Source: Roseofilum capinflatum BLCC-M114 (GTDB taxonomy: Bacteria > Cyanobacteriota > Cyanobacteriia > Cyanobacteriales > Desertifilaceae). From it: DNA of 64,000 nucleotides. Below, in pieces: positions 19,350-28,164 of this stretch. The position numbers were made by a program, and so were the translations under genes. The notes beneath the pieces are model-generated. The model had not been told where the DNA came from, searched no databases, and saw nothing but the letters and a program-made list of their open reading frames with translations. The DNA is taken from the NCBI RefSeq assembly GCF_030068505.1, contig NZ_JAQOSO010000007.1, positions 1 to 64,000 on the forward strand. The letters run 5' to 3'. The first letter of the stretch is position 1. Each line of letters begins with the position of its first letter.

Positions 19350-20408
19350 TTACAGAGCATTACCGCGAGGAAGAACCTCTTCGGGGAAGGTAAAGAACTG
19401 ATGGGGTTGGTCAGCCGGAGCCATCCAAGCCCGAATGCCTTCGTTCAACAAGATATTCTTGGTGTAGAAGGTTTCAAATTCTGGGTCTTCTGCTGCTCTG
19501 AGTTCTTGAGATACGAAGTCATAAGCTCGCAGGTTCAGACCTAAGCCCACAATGCCCACGGCACTCATCCATAGACCGGTTACCGGTACAAAGAGCATGA
19601 AGAAGTGCAACCAACGTTTGTTGGAGAAGGCGATACCGAAGATTTGGCTCCAGAACCGGTTGGCGGTGACCATGGAGTAGGTTTCTTCGGCTTGGGTGGG
19701 TTCAAAAGCCCGGAAGGTGTTGGCTTTGTCTCCATCCTGGAACAGGGTGTTTTCGACGGTGGCTCCGTGGATGGCACAGAGTAAGGCTCCGCCGAGAATG
19801 CCGGCTACTCCCATCATGTGGAAGGGGTTGAGCGTCCAGTTGTGGAATCCTTGTAGGAAGAGGATGAACCGGAAGATGGCTGCGACTCCAAAACTGGGGG
19901 CGAAGAACCAGCTCGATTGTCCCAAGGGGTACATGAGGAATACGCTGACGAATACGGCGATGGGGCCGCTGAAGGCGATCGCATTATAAGGGCGAATGCC
20001 GACCAAACGGGCGATCTCGAATTGCCGCAGCATGAACCCAATCAGGGCAAAGGCTCCATGGAGGGCTACGAAGGGCCAGAGTCCGCCGAGCTGACACCAG
20101 CGAGCGAAGTTTCCTTGAGCTTCTGGGCCCCAGAGGAACAGCAGGGAGTGTCCCATGCTGTCTGCGGGACTCGATACGGCTACGGTGAGGAAGTTAGCGC
20201 CTTCGAGGTAGGAAGAAGCCAGTCCGTGGGTGTACCAGGAGGTAACAAAGGTGGTTCCGGTGAGCCAACCGCCGATGGAGAGGTAGGCGCAGGGGAACAG
20301 TAGAAGTCCTGACCATCCGATGAAGACGAAGCGATCGCGCTTTAGCCAGTCATCGAGGACATCAAACCATCCTCTTTCGCTGGGAGCGCGTCCGACTGCG
20401 ATTGTCAT
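19350..20408 (-). CDS. psbD: Photosystem II D2 protein
   Basis: A 352-residue PSII reaction-centre core subunit in the thylakoid membrane. It binds QA, non-haem iron and pigments and carries the redox-active TyrD. The sequence is canonical from [16 protein letters not shown] to PRGNAL, with five TM helices, the [12 protein letters not shown] block, [15 protein letters not shown] and [20 protein letters not shown] (chlorophyll and iron ligand histidines). In cyanobacteria one psbD copy overlaps psbC. Here no psbC follows and a strong terminator closes the gene, so this is a monocistronic second copy (psbD2 type), often induced by high light. A promoter-like sequence lies about 130 bp upstream. 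Confidence 0.97.
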   Translation of the reverse strand: MTIAVGRAPSERGWFDVLDDWLKRDRFVFIGWSGLLLFPCAYLSIGGWLTGTTFVTSWYTHGLASSYLEGANFLTVAVSSPADSMGHSLLFLWGPEAQGNFARWCQLGGLWPFVALHGAFALIGFMLRQFEIARLVGIRPYNAIAFSGPIAVFVSVFLMYPLGQSSWFFAPSFGVAAIFRFILFLQGFHNWTLNPFHMMGVAGILGGALLCAIHGATVENTLFQDGDKANTFRAFEPTQAEETYSMVTANRFWSQIFGIAFSNKRWLHFFMLFVPVTGLWMSAVGIVGLGLNLRAYDFVSQELRAAEDPEFETFYTKNILLNEGIRAWMAPADQPHQFFTFPEEVLPRGNAL

Positions 20409-20537
20409 AAAGCAATGTTCTCCAAAATTTTCATAATGATTGCGATCGCGCCCTAGCTGACGTTTGAGCCAACCGCTCTAAGCAGAAAACGGCGACTTTG
20501 GCCAGTCTAGTTTACGATTCTTTACTTAATTATAAGG

Positions 20538-20565
20538 ATTATAAGGGAAATGATCAATTTTTCAA
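20538..20565 (-). promoter_or_regulatory. Putative psbD promoter
   Basis: On the minus strand TTGAAA is followed after 16 bases by TATAAT, a near-consensus sigma70-type promoter. It would leave a 5' leader of about 125 bases before the psbD start. A second TATAAT-like box lies a few bases downstream. A GGAGA ribosome site sits 10 bases before the psbD ATG. Confidence 0.6.
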
Positions 20566-20657
20566 TGTTGACCTCCACTTGACCGCCGGTAAAAGATGGG
20601 AAAATCTGGAGAATCTGACATACTAAACTTAAATAAATCAAATTCTTGCTTCACCCT

Positions 20658-20927
20658 ATGTACGTGATTGATGTTGTCTTAAGGAATAACCCCATTCCTC
20701 TCTCTGTCGAGCGCAAATCTGAAGAAGACGCTCAAGGTCTCTATACCCAGATTCTAGAAGCCATGCGCTCCTCAGAATCTGAAGTGATTGAACTGAAGTG
20801 CGATCGCCAAACCGAAAAAACCGTCGCCGTTCTCAGTGGCGAGATCACCGCCGTCCAAAAAGCTGAGAAAACCGGAACTACAGCCGCTTCGGGTAGACCC
20901 CCTGGATTCTTCGCCGTCACCCAATAG
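20658..20927 (+). CDS. UPF0367 family protein
   Basis: An 89-residue cyanobacterial protein starting at the ATG at 20658 (MYVIDVVLRNNPIPLSVERK). A TTG four codons upstream is unlikely. The N-terminal half matches the UPF0367 family found across cyanobacteria and some plastids. The C-terminal tail (SGRPPGFFAVTQ) is also conserved in my recollection. No signal peptide or TM segment. Function unknown. It is divergent from psbD and upstream of the ECF ATPase gene. Confidence 0.8.
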   Translation: MYVIDVVLRNNPIPLSVERKSEEDAQGLYTQILEAMRSSESEVIELKCDRQTEKTVAVLSGEITAVQKAEKTGTTAASGRPPGFFAVTQ

Positions 20928-20942
20928 ACTTCTTGCAGAAGT

Positions 20943-20971
20943 CAGGCAAAAGGCAAAAGGCAAAAGGCAAT
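20943..20971. repeat. Heptanucleotide repeat (GGCAAAA)n
   Basis: Three to four tandem copies of the 7-bp unit GGCAAAA lie just downstream of the UPF0367 gene. Confidence 0.75.
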
Positions 20972-21036
20972 AGTCATGCAAATCATGATTACTGCATTGC
21001 TATTCATTTTCTCGCCACTCATGCAAGAGATACCTA

Positions 21037-21726
21037 ATGACTGGAGACATTTCTAGCCCTCCTGGAATTCAAGTTCAGAAGCTATCCTTTGATTGGCCGT
21101 CTGGCCAATCCGTCCTCAAAGACTGTTCCTTAGAAGTCCCTCAAGGAGAATTCTGGATGCTTCTGGGAACCAACGGCAGTGGTAAATCTACCCTCCTGCG
21201 AAGTCTGGCGGGACTGCTTCACCCCCAGTCCGGTCAGATCCATCTGGAATCGCCCGTCGGATTTGTGTTTCAAAATCCAGATCATCAACTGGTGATGCCC
21301 ACCGTCGGAGCCGACATTGCCTTTGGTCTCGTGGAAGAAAAACTGCCTCTCCAGGAAGTTCAAAACCGGGTTGATGAAGCCCTAGAAGCCGTCAACCTGC
21401 TTCATCTCAAACGACGGCCCATCTATGCCCTCAGTGGCGGACAAAAACAGAGAATCGCCATTGCTGGGGCGATCGCCCGCCACTGTAAAGTTCTCCTCCT
21501 CGATGAACCCAGCGCCCTCCTAGACCGAGAAGCCCAACTCGAACTCGTCATCCAAGTCAAAAACCTGGTCATCCAACGCGGTATAACCGCCCTCTGGGTC
21601 ACCCATCGACTCGACGAACTCGATCACTGTCATGGTGCATTTTTGCTCGACCAAGGGCAAGTGGTTGACCAAGGCAACCCCGAACGGTTAAAAAATCGTT
21701 TGATGGCTACCCATTTGAACTCTTAA
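21037..21726 (+). CDS. Energy-coupling-factor/CbiO-like ABC transporter ATPase
   Basis: A 229-residue cytoplasmic ABC ATPase. Walker A is GTNGSGKST (44-52), the Q-loop FQNPDHQLVMPTVGADIAFG, the signature LSGGQKQRIAIA, Walker B VLLLDEPSALLD and H-loop WVTHRLDEL. The Q-loop form FQNPDxQxxxxTVxxDxAFG is diagnostic of EcfA/CbiO-type ATPases, which power group I/II ECF importers of vitamins or Co/Ni ions. No T- or S-component gene is adjacent, so the substrate is unknown. Solitary CbiO-like ATPases are common in cyanobacteria. Confidence 0.9.
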   Translation: MTGDISSPPGIQVQKLSFDWPSGQSVLKDCSLEVPQGEFWMLLGTNGSGKSTLLRSLAGLLHPQSGQIHLESPVGFVFQNPDHQLVMPTVGADIAFGLVEEKLPLQEVQNRVDEALEAVNLLHLKRRPIYALSGGQKQRIAIAGAIARHCKVLLLDEPSALLDREAQLELVIQVKNLVIQRGITALWVTHRLDELDHCHGAFLLDQGQVVDQGNPERLKNRLMATHLNS

Positions 21727-21826
21727 CACTAGGGTGAAATTTTCCCAGCTTCCGATTACAATTTCGGTACATCAAGCTCCTAAATGTCCCATCGATCAAC
21801 CTTACAGCATCAAGTGAGGCAACCCT

Positions 21827-22423
21827 ATGAAAAACAGACGGTCAAAAATCCACCCTTTAACGGCGATCGGCTTGGGCATTCTCTCGCCCCTACTCATGCA
21901 ACCGACTCAGGCCCTAGAAGGAGAAGTTCCCCTAAACACCGAATCTTCTCCCCTGCTCGGTAACCTCCCCTTGATCCAAGACCCTCCCCAAGTCCCCGCT
22001 CTAGGAGAAGCGGCCAGATATCTACCGGGTCAAACCCCAGTACATTTAGTGTTGAGACTCGGAGAACGGCGCGTTTATGTTTACAAAGGTGATGAAGAAC
22101 TGGCCAGCTATCCCGTAGCGGTCGGTAAAGAGGGATGGGAAACCCCCACAGGAGACTTTGAAGTATTCAACATGGAAGTCGATCCCATCTTTTTAAGCTT
22201 ATGGACAGGCAACAAAATTGGCCCCGGCCCCGATAACCCCCTCGGCCCCCGTTGGGTTGGCTTTTGGACAGATGGCAAAACCCAAGTCGGTTTTCATGGA
22301 ACCAATAATCCAGATTCCATTGGTCATGCCGTTTCCCATGGCTGTGTCCGCATGTTTAACAAGGATGTGATTGCCCTTTACGAGAAAGTGGAAGTGGGAA
22401 CCAGAGTGATTGTGGAACCGTAA
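21827..22423 (+). CDS. L,D-transpeptidase (YkuD family)
   Basis: A 198-residue periplasmic enzyme. A signal peptide (about 1-30) is followed by a short Pro-rich linker and a YkuD domain (about 72-197). The catalytic signature is visible as HGTNNPDSIGHAVSHGCVRM, with Cys173 as nucleophile and His157/His171. It forms 3-3 cross-links in peptidoglycan or attaches proteins to it. Length fits minimal single-domain family members, and there is no separate peptidoglycan-binding domain. Transcribed alone. Confidence 0.93.
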   Translation: MKNRRSKIHPLTAIGLGILSPLLMQPTQALEGEVPLNTESSPLLGNLPLIQDPPQVPALGEAARYLPGQTPVHLVLRLGERRVYVYKGDEELASYPVAVGKEGWETPTGDFEVFNMEVDPIFLSLWTGNKIGPGPDNPLGPRWVGFWTDGKTQVGFHGTNNPDSIGHAVSHGCVRMFNKDVIALYEKVEVGTRVIVEP

Positions 22424-22495
22424 ATCTAAAATGCGGGAATAAAGGAGTGCCTAGCGTAGCGTGTCCGCAGGACAAACATCTTGCTCGCTGTTGTT

Positions 22496-22674
22496 ATATC
22501 AAATCCGGTTAAACACTTGTCATTGCGACCGTAGGGAAGCAATCGCCAAGATTCGGAGATTGTGCGATTGCTTCATTCCACTACCTTCCATTCGCGCTTC
22601 GCGCAAGCTTCGCTTTCATGTCCGCGAAGCGGAAACGCAATGACAAATCATAGCTGATTATTCGGACTTGATAT
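22496..22674. mobile_element. MITE-like element, ATATCAAATCCGG family
   Basis: A 179-bp non-coding element with terminal inverted repeats (ATATCAAATCCGG at 22496 and CGGACTTGATAT ending 22674). It has a nested second pair, TGTCATTGCG with CGCAATGACA. The interior carries TCCGCGAAGCGGA palindromes shared with the element at 14487. The rest of the 22424-22735 gap holds a GGGAGCGAGACGCTCCC hairpin and no gene. Confidence 0.7.
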
Positions 22675-22735
22675 GATCTAGGGAGCGAGACGCTCCCACT
22701 CCCTACAACCTAAACTACAACATGAGCTGAGAAAG

Positions 22736-23368
22736 ATGACTCTTGCCACTGACTCACCCATAAAACAAAGGCAGCTTACTTTTGATCAGTTTCTAGCTTG
22801 CTATGGCAGTGATAAGGGCTATGAACTGATTGATGGAGAGATTTTTGACTTGGAACCCACCGGTCAGCATGAAGAAGTGGCCGCCTTTATAAATACAAAA
22901 GCCTGCGTTGAAATTGACCGACTAGGCTTACCTTGGTTTGTCCTTCAGCGTGGTCTATTGCGTCCTTCTAATGCTGGGATGAGTGCATTTCGCCCGGATA
23001 TCGCTGTGATTGACTGCACAGAACTCTCTAAAGAGCCACTTTGGGCAAACCAGTCGATTTTGACCCAGGGCAGTTCGATTAAATTCATTGCTGAAGTCGT
23101 GAGCGGGAATTGGCAAAATGATTATGCTCGTAAACTTGAAGACTATGCCGCTCTAGGGATTCGAGAATATTGGATTGTGGATTATGCGGGGCTGGGGGGT
23201 ATCCGCTATATCGGCAACCCGAAACAACCCACCCTCTCGATCTGTACTCTAGTTGATAGAGAGTATGACATTGAGCTTTTCAGAGGCGATCAAACCCTCA
23301 CTTCCATAACGTTTCCCGATCTAAACTTGACAGCCGATTGTAGAAACCAGAGAAAAAGCGAGACGTAA
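22736..23368 (+). CDS. Uma2 family (DUF820) restriction-endonuclease-fold protein
   Basis: A 210-residue member of the Uma2 family, expanded in cyanobacteria, with a PD-(D/E)xK nuclease fold. Seen: LIDGEIFDLEPTGQHEEVA, FRPDIAVID (metal-binding Asp), IKFIAEVVSGNWQNDYARK (Glu and Lys of the active site) and the diagnostic LGIREYWIVDY. The cellular role is unresolved; links to mobile DNA are proposed. Its stop codon sits in the loop of a terminator hairpin. It follows a MITE-like element. Confidence 0.88.
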   Translation: MTLATDSPIKQRQLTFDQFLACYGSDKGYELIDGEIFDLEPTGQHEEVAAFINTKACVEIDRLGLPWFVLQRGLLRPSNAGMSAFRPDIAVIDCTELSKEPLWANQSILTQGSSIKFIAEVVSGNWQNDYARKLEDYAALGIREYWIVDYAGLGGIRYIGNPKQPTLSICTLVDREYDIELFRGDQTLTSITFPDLNLTADCRNQRKSET

Positions 23369-23383
23369 ACCGTCTCGCTTTTT
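23353..23383. terminator. Bidirectional terminator overlapping a stop codon
   Basis: A perfect 13-bp stem AAAAAGCGAGACG (23353-23365) / CGTCTCGCTTTTT (23371-23383). The five-base loop TAAAC contains the TAA stop of the Uma2 gene. A and T tracts on each arm allow termination in both directions, serving the Uma2 gene and the convergent Pro-rich protein gene. Confidence 0.88.
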
Positions 23384-23430
23384 GTTCTTGAGGTTGAAAA
23401 ATCTTCCTTGCTATCCACACCAGAAAGAAA

Positions 23431-23895
23431 TTACCAGGTTTGAGGTAATAACGGAGCCGGGGGTGGCGGGGGTGGGGGTGGAGGATTGAGAGGGGGAAGA
23501 CTCGGCGCGGGTTGCGGGGGAGGTAAGGAAGGAATATTAAAGGCTCTCGCGGGCGGTGGGGCTTCCCGATACAGAGAAACTCGGTTACAGAAAACGGGAG
23601 TAACCACCACATCAGCACCTAAAATGTTGCCGATGAATCCCCGCTCTCTGCGGTCAAGATAGACGGTACGCACTTCACCGTCGGCTAGTTCTAGGGTGAC
23701 CATATCGCCGACGATACTCCGAACCATGCCGCGAACAGTTTGTTCTGCGCCGTCAGGACTTTGGGCCAGTTTTTGGGCGGCTTCACAAACGGGACGACCC
23801 TCTGCTTGAGCTTCTTGGGCCAAAACCGTTTTTCCTGGTATTAGGAGGATGAGTGACGCACCAATGAAGGCTGCTATTTTGTTCATCCGTTTCAC
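23431..23895 (-). CDS. Secreted protein with proline-rich C-terminus
   Basis: A 154-residue predicted exported protein. A signal peptide (about 1-26, ending VLAQ) precedes a small domain (27-110) with VRGMVRSIVGDMVTLELADG then VRTVYLDRRERG, an OB- or SH3-like beta pattern. A Pro-rich tail (about 115-154, long runs of proline) follows. The tail may interact with the cell wall or act as a spacer. I do not recognise a named family. It is convergent with the Uma2 gene and shares its terminator. Confidence 0.7.
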   Translation of the reverse strand: MKRMNKIAAFIGASLILLIPGKTVLAQEAQAEGRPVCEAAQKLAQSPDGAEQTVRGMVRSIVGDMVTLELADGEVRTVYLDRRERGFIGNILGADVVVTPVFCNRVSLYREAPPPARAFNIPSLPPPQPAPSLPPLNPPPPPPPPPAPLLPQTW

Positions 23896-24146
23896 TCCTT
23901 CACGGTTACTAAATAGGGTTAACTCTCAGAAAAGATTCTTAGGGAACTAACTGAGGGTTGAAGTTGTCTGAGTTGATATCTGATTCTGGAGGGAGTTCTA
24001 AATTCAATGTTAAATCTCTGAAACCCTTTTTCCAGAAAGGATTGAGGGTTTGTCGATCGAGATTGAAACAGGACTTTTCCAGTATCATGCCACTATACTA
24101 TCTTAAGATGCCAAAATCCGGAACTGAAAATTGACGATCCAGACCC

Positions 24147-24698
24147 ATGTCCCGACCCCGAACTGCTGCTATTTTGTTTGTTGATGGTTATAACATTATT
24201 GGTGCTTGGAGCGATTTGCAAGCAACCCGCGATCGCCAAGGCCTAGAGGTTGCTCGCGAGCAACTGATCGAAATTTTGACGAACTATAGTGCTTTCCGGG
24301 GCTATGATACCCGGATTGTGTTTGATGCTCATTTGCAGCACACTCCGAGTCATCGGGAGGGGGTTACGGATATGCTGTCTGTGTATTACACAAATTTTGG
24401 GCAAACGGCGGATTCTTATATTGAGATTGCCTGCGCTAAATTTAGTCGCTCGATTGAAAAATATCAAAGGCGCTTGATGGTGGCTACTTCCGATCGCGCT
24501 CAACAAATGACGGTGGTAGGCTATGGAGCAGAATGGATGTCAGCGAGTCGGTTGGCTCAGGAGGTGAGCAATAGTAAAACGGTTCTCCATGAGAAACGAA
24601 AAACGAAGAAAAAAGTTTCTCGTTCTTCTCTCTTCCATGGGCTGGATGCCTCAGCTCAAGAGCGGTTAACGGCTTTGCGTATGGGTTTACCCTATTAG
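24147..24698 (+). CDS. NYN domain protein (YacP/Rae1-like)
   Basis: A 183-residue cytosolic protein of the NYN (PIN-like) nuclease superfamily, DUF901/YacP branch. Seen: ILFVDGYNIIGAW (first catalytic Asp), TRIVFDAHL, ADSYIEIACAK (acidic residues) and LMVATSDRAQQ. In Bacillus the homologue Rae1 is a ribosome-associated endoribonuclease. In cyanobacteria the activity is only inferred. The C-terminus is basic (KRKTKKKVSRS) and could bind RNA. It is followed by the tRNA-Asn gene. Confidence 0.87.
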   Translation: MSRPRTAAILFVDGYNIIGAWSDLQATRDRQGLEVAREQLIEILTNYSAFRGYDTRIVFDAHLQHTPSHREGVTDMLSVYYTNFGQTADSYIEIACAKFSRSIEKYQRRLMVATSDRAQQMTVVGYGAEWMSASRLAQEVSNSKTVLHEKRKTKKKVSRSSLFHGLDASAQERLTALRMGLPY

Positions 24699-24800
24699 GC
24701 GGCGATCGGGTTCTTGATGCCATAGCGATCGCTCCAAAAAAGATTTTTGAGAAAAGGCTTGACAAATGCCTAGGTTTAGGGGTACATTAAGAAACTGTGA

Positions 24801-24872
<72 letters not shown>

Positions 24873-24900
24873 TTTAAATCATCAACCCTATTTTTAATCC

Positions 24901-26115
24901 ATGAATGCAGCAAGCAGTCAGGACGTTTCTCCCTGGAAACAATTGTGGGCACTCGATCCCAACCGCATTTACTTGAACCATGGAGCGTTTGGTGCTTGTC
25001 CGCGTTCTGTATTAGAGCGTCAAACCCAGTTAAGGGAACAATTGGAGCAAAACCCTACGGGTTTCATCATGCATGAGCTGGAAGGGTTGCTTGACCAAGC
25101 GCGGGAGCGGTTAGGGCAATTTGTAGGAGCAAAGCCTTCAGACTTGGCTTTAATTCCGAATGCGACGACTGGAGTGAACACAGTTTTACGTTCCCTTCCC
25201 TTAGCTCCTGGGGATGAGCTGCTAACAACGAATCATGAATATAATGCTTGTCGCAATGCTCTAGAATTTGTGGCCCATCGGAGTGGGGCTAACGTGAGGG
25301 TCATTTCAGTTCCCTTTCCGCCAGAAAATGAGCAAGAGATTGCCGATCGCATCTTAGCAGCCGTTACGCCTCAAACTCGCTTGGTGCTGGTCGATCATAT
25401 TGCCAGTATGACCGGTTTGATTTTCCCGATTCAAGCCTTGGGGAAAGCGCTGAAAACCCAAGGTATAGAATTACTGGTGGATGGGGCCCATGCTCCGGGC
25501 CAAATTCCCCTCAAACTGGAGGAATTAGAGGTTACCTACTACAGTGGAAACTGTCATAAATGGCTCTTTACCCCCAAAGGTGCGGGATTTTTGTATGTTA
25601 AACCTGAGCGACAAGATCGGATTCGTCCCCTGAGTATTAGCCATGGCGCTAACTCATCCCGTGGCGATCGCTCCCGATTTCATCTAGAATTTGACTGGAC
25701 AGGAACCCAAGATTTCACGCCTTATCTCTGCATTCCAAGGGCGATCGATTTTATCCAAACCGAATTTCCAGGGGGATGGCTGGCACTGATGCAGCATAAT
25801 CATCAAATGATTATCAATGCCAAAACCCTCCTGTCGGAAGCCCTAGGAATATCCTGTAATACCCCAGAATCTCTGATCGGTTCTATGCTATCTCTTCCTC
25901 TTCCTGATGGTTTAGCTCTCCCCCTCTATAACCATCTTTCCCAAAACTGCCATATCGAAGTGGCTATTATGGCGTTTCCCCGAGCCAACCATCGGTTGCT
26001 GAGAGTGTGCGCCCAAGTCTATAATTGCCAAGCTGATTACCAGAATTTGGCGATCGCCCTCCAATCGACTCTCAATCATCCCCAATTCACCCAACTGGGT
26101 GATGCTAATGGGTGA
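24901..26115 (+). CDS. PLP-dependent class V aminotransferase-fold enzyme
   Basis: A 404-residue fold-type I PLP enzyme of the isopenicillin-N-epimerase/cysteine-desulfurase-like group. Seen: YLNHGAFGACPRSV near the N-terminus, PNATTGVNTVLRSL (phosphate cup), LVDGAHAPGQIP (Asp contacting pyridine N) and the PLP-lysine in YYSGNCHKWLFTPKGAGFLY. The NHGAFG start is typical of members annotated as isopenicillin N epimerase-like, but the true substrate is not predictable. It starts 28 bases after the tRNA gene. Confidence 0.87.
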   Translation: MNAASSQDVSPWKQLWALDPNRIYLNHGAFGACPRSVLERQTQLREQLEQNPTGFIMHELEGLLDQARERLGQFVGAKPSDLALIPNATTGVNTVLRSLPLAPGDELLTTNHEYNACRNALEFVAHRSGANVRVISVPFPPENEQEIADRILAAVTPQTRLVLVDHIASMTGLIFPIQALGKALKTQGIELLVDGAHAPGQIPLKLEELEVTYYSGNCHKWLFTPKGAGFLYVKPERQDRIRPLSISHGANSSRGDRSRFHLEFDWTGTQDFTPYLCIPRAIDFIQTEFPGGWLALMQHNHQMIINAKTLLSEALGISCNTPESLIGSMLSLPLPDGLALPLYNHLSQNCHIEVAIMAFPRANHRLLRVCAQVYNCQADYQNLAIALQSTLNHPQFTQLGDANG

Positions 26116-26182
26116 TGTAATTCTTTTCTAGGCTCCAGTAACCTGGGTTTGGCACTCCCACTCGAATGGATGGGTAACCATC

Positions 26183-26371
26183 ATGAAAAGAAATCAACCT
26201 CAGCTTATCTCTCTTCTGCCAACAGCCTCCCTGAGCTTAATGGTAGTGGTTACCCTATCAACTGTATTGCGGATAGGGATAACCCATTTATCCTCCCAGA
26301 GTGCATTCCCACCGACGAGTGAGACAACTGTTGAAAAAACTGCCCTATCCAATCGCCAATCCCTTCGTTAA
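26183..26371 (+). CDS. Small single-TM hypothetical protein
   Basis: A 62-residue product starting at ATG 26183, with a basic N-terminus (MKRNQPQ), one hydrophobic helix (about 9-33, including LSLMVVVTLSTVLRIGI) and a polar Ser/Thr-rich tail. No family recognised. It is followed by a second tiny membrane ORF in the same direction, so the two may form a small transcript. Confidence 0.5.
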   Translation: MKRNQPQLISLLPTASLSLMVVVTLSTVLRIGITHLSSQSAFPPTSETTVEKTALSNRQSLR

Positions 26372-26431
26372 ATCGACTTTAGGGTGAAATCAATCCCTGT
26401 ATCCCTACATTAATTTTGGAGGTTATGCTCA

Positions 26432-26539
26432 ATGGGAGTTCCTCAAGTTTTACGCTGGACTATAATTTACCTACTGCAAACTGCTGTAACTCTTACCCTT
26501 GGAGCCTTGTTTGTGCAATGGATCACTCGCTTACCCTAG
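26432..26539 (+). CDS. 35-residue single-TM small protein
   Basis: ATG at 26432 follows GGAGG with 8-bp spacing. The product is 35 residues (MGVPQVLRWT...ITRLP) with one central hydrophobic helix (about 10-29). Size and layout resemble the tiny subunits of thylakoid complexes, but it does not match PsbM, PsbX, PetN, PetM or PsaM sequences I can recall. It lies between the 62-residue protein and a universal stress protein gene. Confidence 0.55.
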   Translation: MGVPQVLRWTIIYLLQTAVTLTLGALFVQWITRLP

Positions 26540-26620
26540 AGATAGACTAGACCAAAGGCAGTACAATAAAGCCTAGATAGTTTGTCCTCAGTTTCTCCAG
26601 TATTGCCCCTATTAATCCTT

Positions 26621-27097
26621 ATGGTGTCGCGAATTCTTGTTGCTCTCGATCGCAGTCCAATCAGTCATACCATTTTTGAAACGGCTTTAGTTCTGGCTCA
26701 GACTTACTCTGCTCAATTAAGGTTACTGCATGTGCTATCGAGTCAATCTGCTGATAGTCCCCCCGATCCTCGAATGATGAGTTTAGGGATTGAAGCGCAG
26801 TTGAGTACAGATTGGGTGAAGTCTTATCACGATCAATGGCAGAAGTTTGAGCAAGAGAGTCTAGAGTTACTTAAAACCTTTGCAGATCGGAGTCTGAAGG
26901 CTGGTCTTGAAGCGGAACTGACTCAAACTTATGGTAATCCAGGACGGATGATCTGCGATCTGGCCCAGTCTTGGAATGCAGATTTAGTGGTGATGGGACG
27001 ACGGGAACACTCGAATCTGACAGAATGGTTTGTAGGCAGTGTGAGTAATTATGTGATTCATCATGTGTGTTGTTCTGTGTATTTGGTACATCCCTGA
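26621..27097 (+). CDS. Universal stress protein (UspA family)
   Basis: A 158-residue cytosolic USP. The ATG at 26621 (MVSRILVALDRSP) is preferred over an upstream TTG. The ATP-binding signature is near the C-terminus, LVVMGRREHSNLTEWFVGSVSNYVIHH, matching G-x2-G-x9-GS only partly: the second Gly of the pair is replaced by Arg-Arg-Glu spacing. ATP binding is therefore uncertain. The N-terminal VALDRSPISHTIFETAL is typical. Family members act in stress survival, mostly by unknown mechanisms. Confidence 0.88.
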   Translation: MVSRILVALDRSPISHTIFETALVLAQTYSAQLRLLHVLSSQSADSPPDPRMMSLGIEAQLSTDWVKSYHDQWQKFEQESLELLKTFADRSLKAGLEAELTQTYGNPGRMICDLAQSWNADLVVMGRREHSNLTEWFVGSVSNYVIHHVCCSVYLVHP

Positions 27098-27201
27098 GAG
27101 CAAAGGGGGGTGAGGAAGGCATAGACGCGGGGATGGACTACCGATTACCCATAACAGGATAAGTTAAGTATAGATAGAATTTTAATGAGGGAAAATTGAG
27201 G

Positions 27202-27885
27202 ATGAAAAAAACAGTTCGAGGATTATTAATCAGTATTTTAACTCTGTTGTTGTGGTGGATGAATCCCCAACCGGCCCAAGCAACGGGGGTTTATCAAATG
27301 CCTGTGGTTAAATCGGGAGAAGCGACTTGGATACTGGATCAAGGGGATGTGATTAGTCGGTTAAATGAGGGAAAACTTAGCGATCAGTTCAGTCAGTTGG
27401 CACAAGAGACGGGGAATGAAGTCCGGTTGGTGACGATTCGCCGTTTGGATTATGGGGAAACGATTGATAGCTTTACTAATGATTTGTTTGAAAAGTGGTT
27501 TCCGACTCTAGAGGAGCAGAGGAATCAAGTGTTATTGGTTTTAGATGTGGTGACCAATAATTCGGCGATTCGCACGGGAGAGGGAACGAAGAGCTGGTTG
27601 TCCGATGAGATGGCGGAAAGTGTATCGAGTGAAACAATACAAGTGCCGTTGCGTAATGGCGATCGCTACAATCGAGCGTTTTTAGGAGCTGGCGATCGCT
27701 TAACCGCTATTTTATCCGGTAATCCCGATCCCGGCCCTCCCGTGGTTGAAGACACTATTCAAGCAGAAAGTAACTTTGCTTCCGCAGAAGAAACCAAAAA
27801 CTCCAACGCTACCGTTTGGGTGATTGTCTTGCTGATTTTGGCCACTGTGATCCCCATGGTCACTTATTTCTGGCTGTATCAATAG
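27202..27885 (+). CDS. psb32: Photosystem II repair protein Psb32-like (TPM domain)
   Basis: A 227-residue thylakoid protein starting at ATG 27202. Signal peptide (about 1-28, ending AQA), TPM domain in the lumen (about 30-165, with WILDQGDVISRLNEGKLS and LVTIRRLDYGETIDSFTNDL), and a C-terminal TM anchor (about 203-224). This order and the sequence match Psb32/TLP18.3, which protects PSII from photodamage and speeds its repair. Full length. The gene symbol is by similarity. Confidence 0.85.
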   Translation: MKKTVRGLLISILTLLLWWMNPQPAQATGVYQMPVVKSGEATWILDQGDVISRLNEGKLSDQFSQLAQETGNEVRLVTIRRLDYGETIDSFTNDLFEKWFPTLEEQRNQVLLVLDVVTNNSAIRTGEGTKSWLSDEMAESVSSETIQVPLRNGDRYNRAFLGAGDRLTAILSGNPDPGPPVVEDTIQAESNFASAEETKNSNATVWVIVLLILATVIPMVTYFWLYQ

Positions 27886-27943
27886 GAAATTAAAAGAACA
27901 GTAAGTCCTGGTTAGGGGCGATCGCCCTCACCTAAACGACTTA

Positions 27944-27965
27944 AGGGTGAACAGACGTTCACCCT
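27944..27965 (+). terminator. Hairpin after psb32
   Basis: AGGGTGAAC pairs perfectly with GTTCACCCT across a 4-base loop, 59 bases after the psb32 stop. There is no long U-tract, so it is a putative terminator or 3'-end stabiliser. Confidence 0.5.
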
Positions 27966-28043
27966 ATACCTCCATTGCCCATAACCCTTGATGAAAGGAA
28001 AAGTGACATATCTTGACGATCTAAGGAATTCTATGCATGATTA

Positions 28044-28056
28044 ATATCAAGTCCGG
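28044..28056. repeat. Solitary MITE end (ATATCAAGTCCGG)
   Basis: This 13-bp sequence equals the terminal inverted repeat of the elements at 14487 and 22496, but no partner end is nearby. It looks like a deletion remnant at the border of the glycan locus. The rest of 27966-28164 shows no gene. Confidence 0.55.
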
Positions 28057-28164
28057 GTAATCAATTAAAGCATAAGGTAGGGCGGGCAGGGTCTGCTTCT
28101 ATAATTTCTAGAATAATTAAACCGAAGAGAAAATATAATTACAGCCCTTATGGAGATGATTCGG

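Noticed and set aside
26582-26620. TTG start for the universal stress protein
   Set aside because: It adds a non-conserved hydrophobic stretch before the typical N-terminus at ATG 26621.
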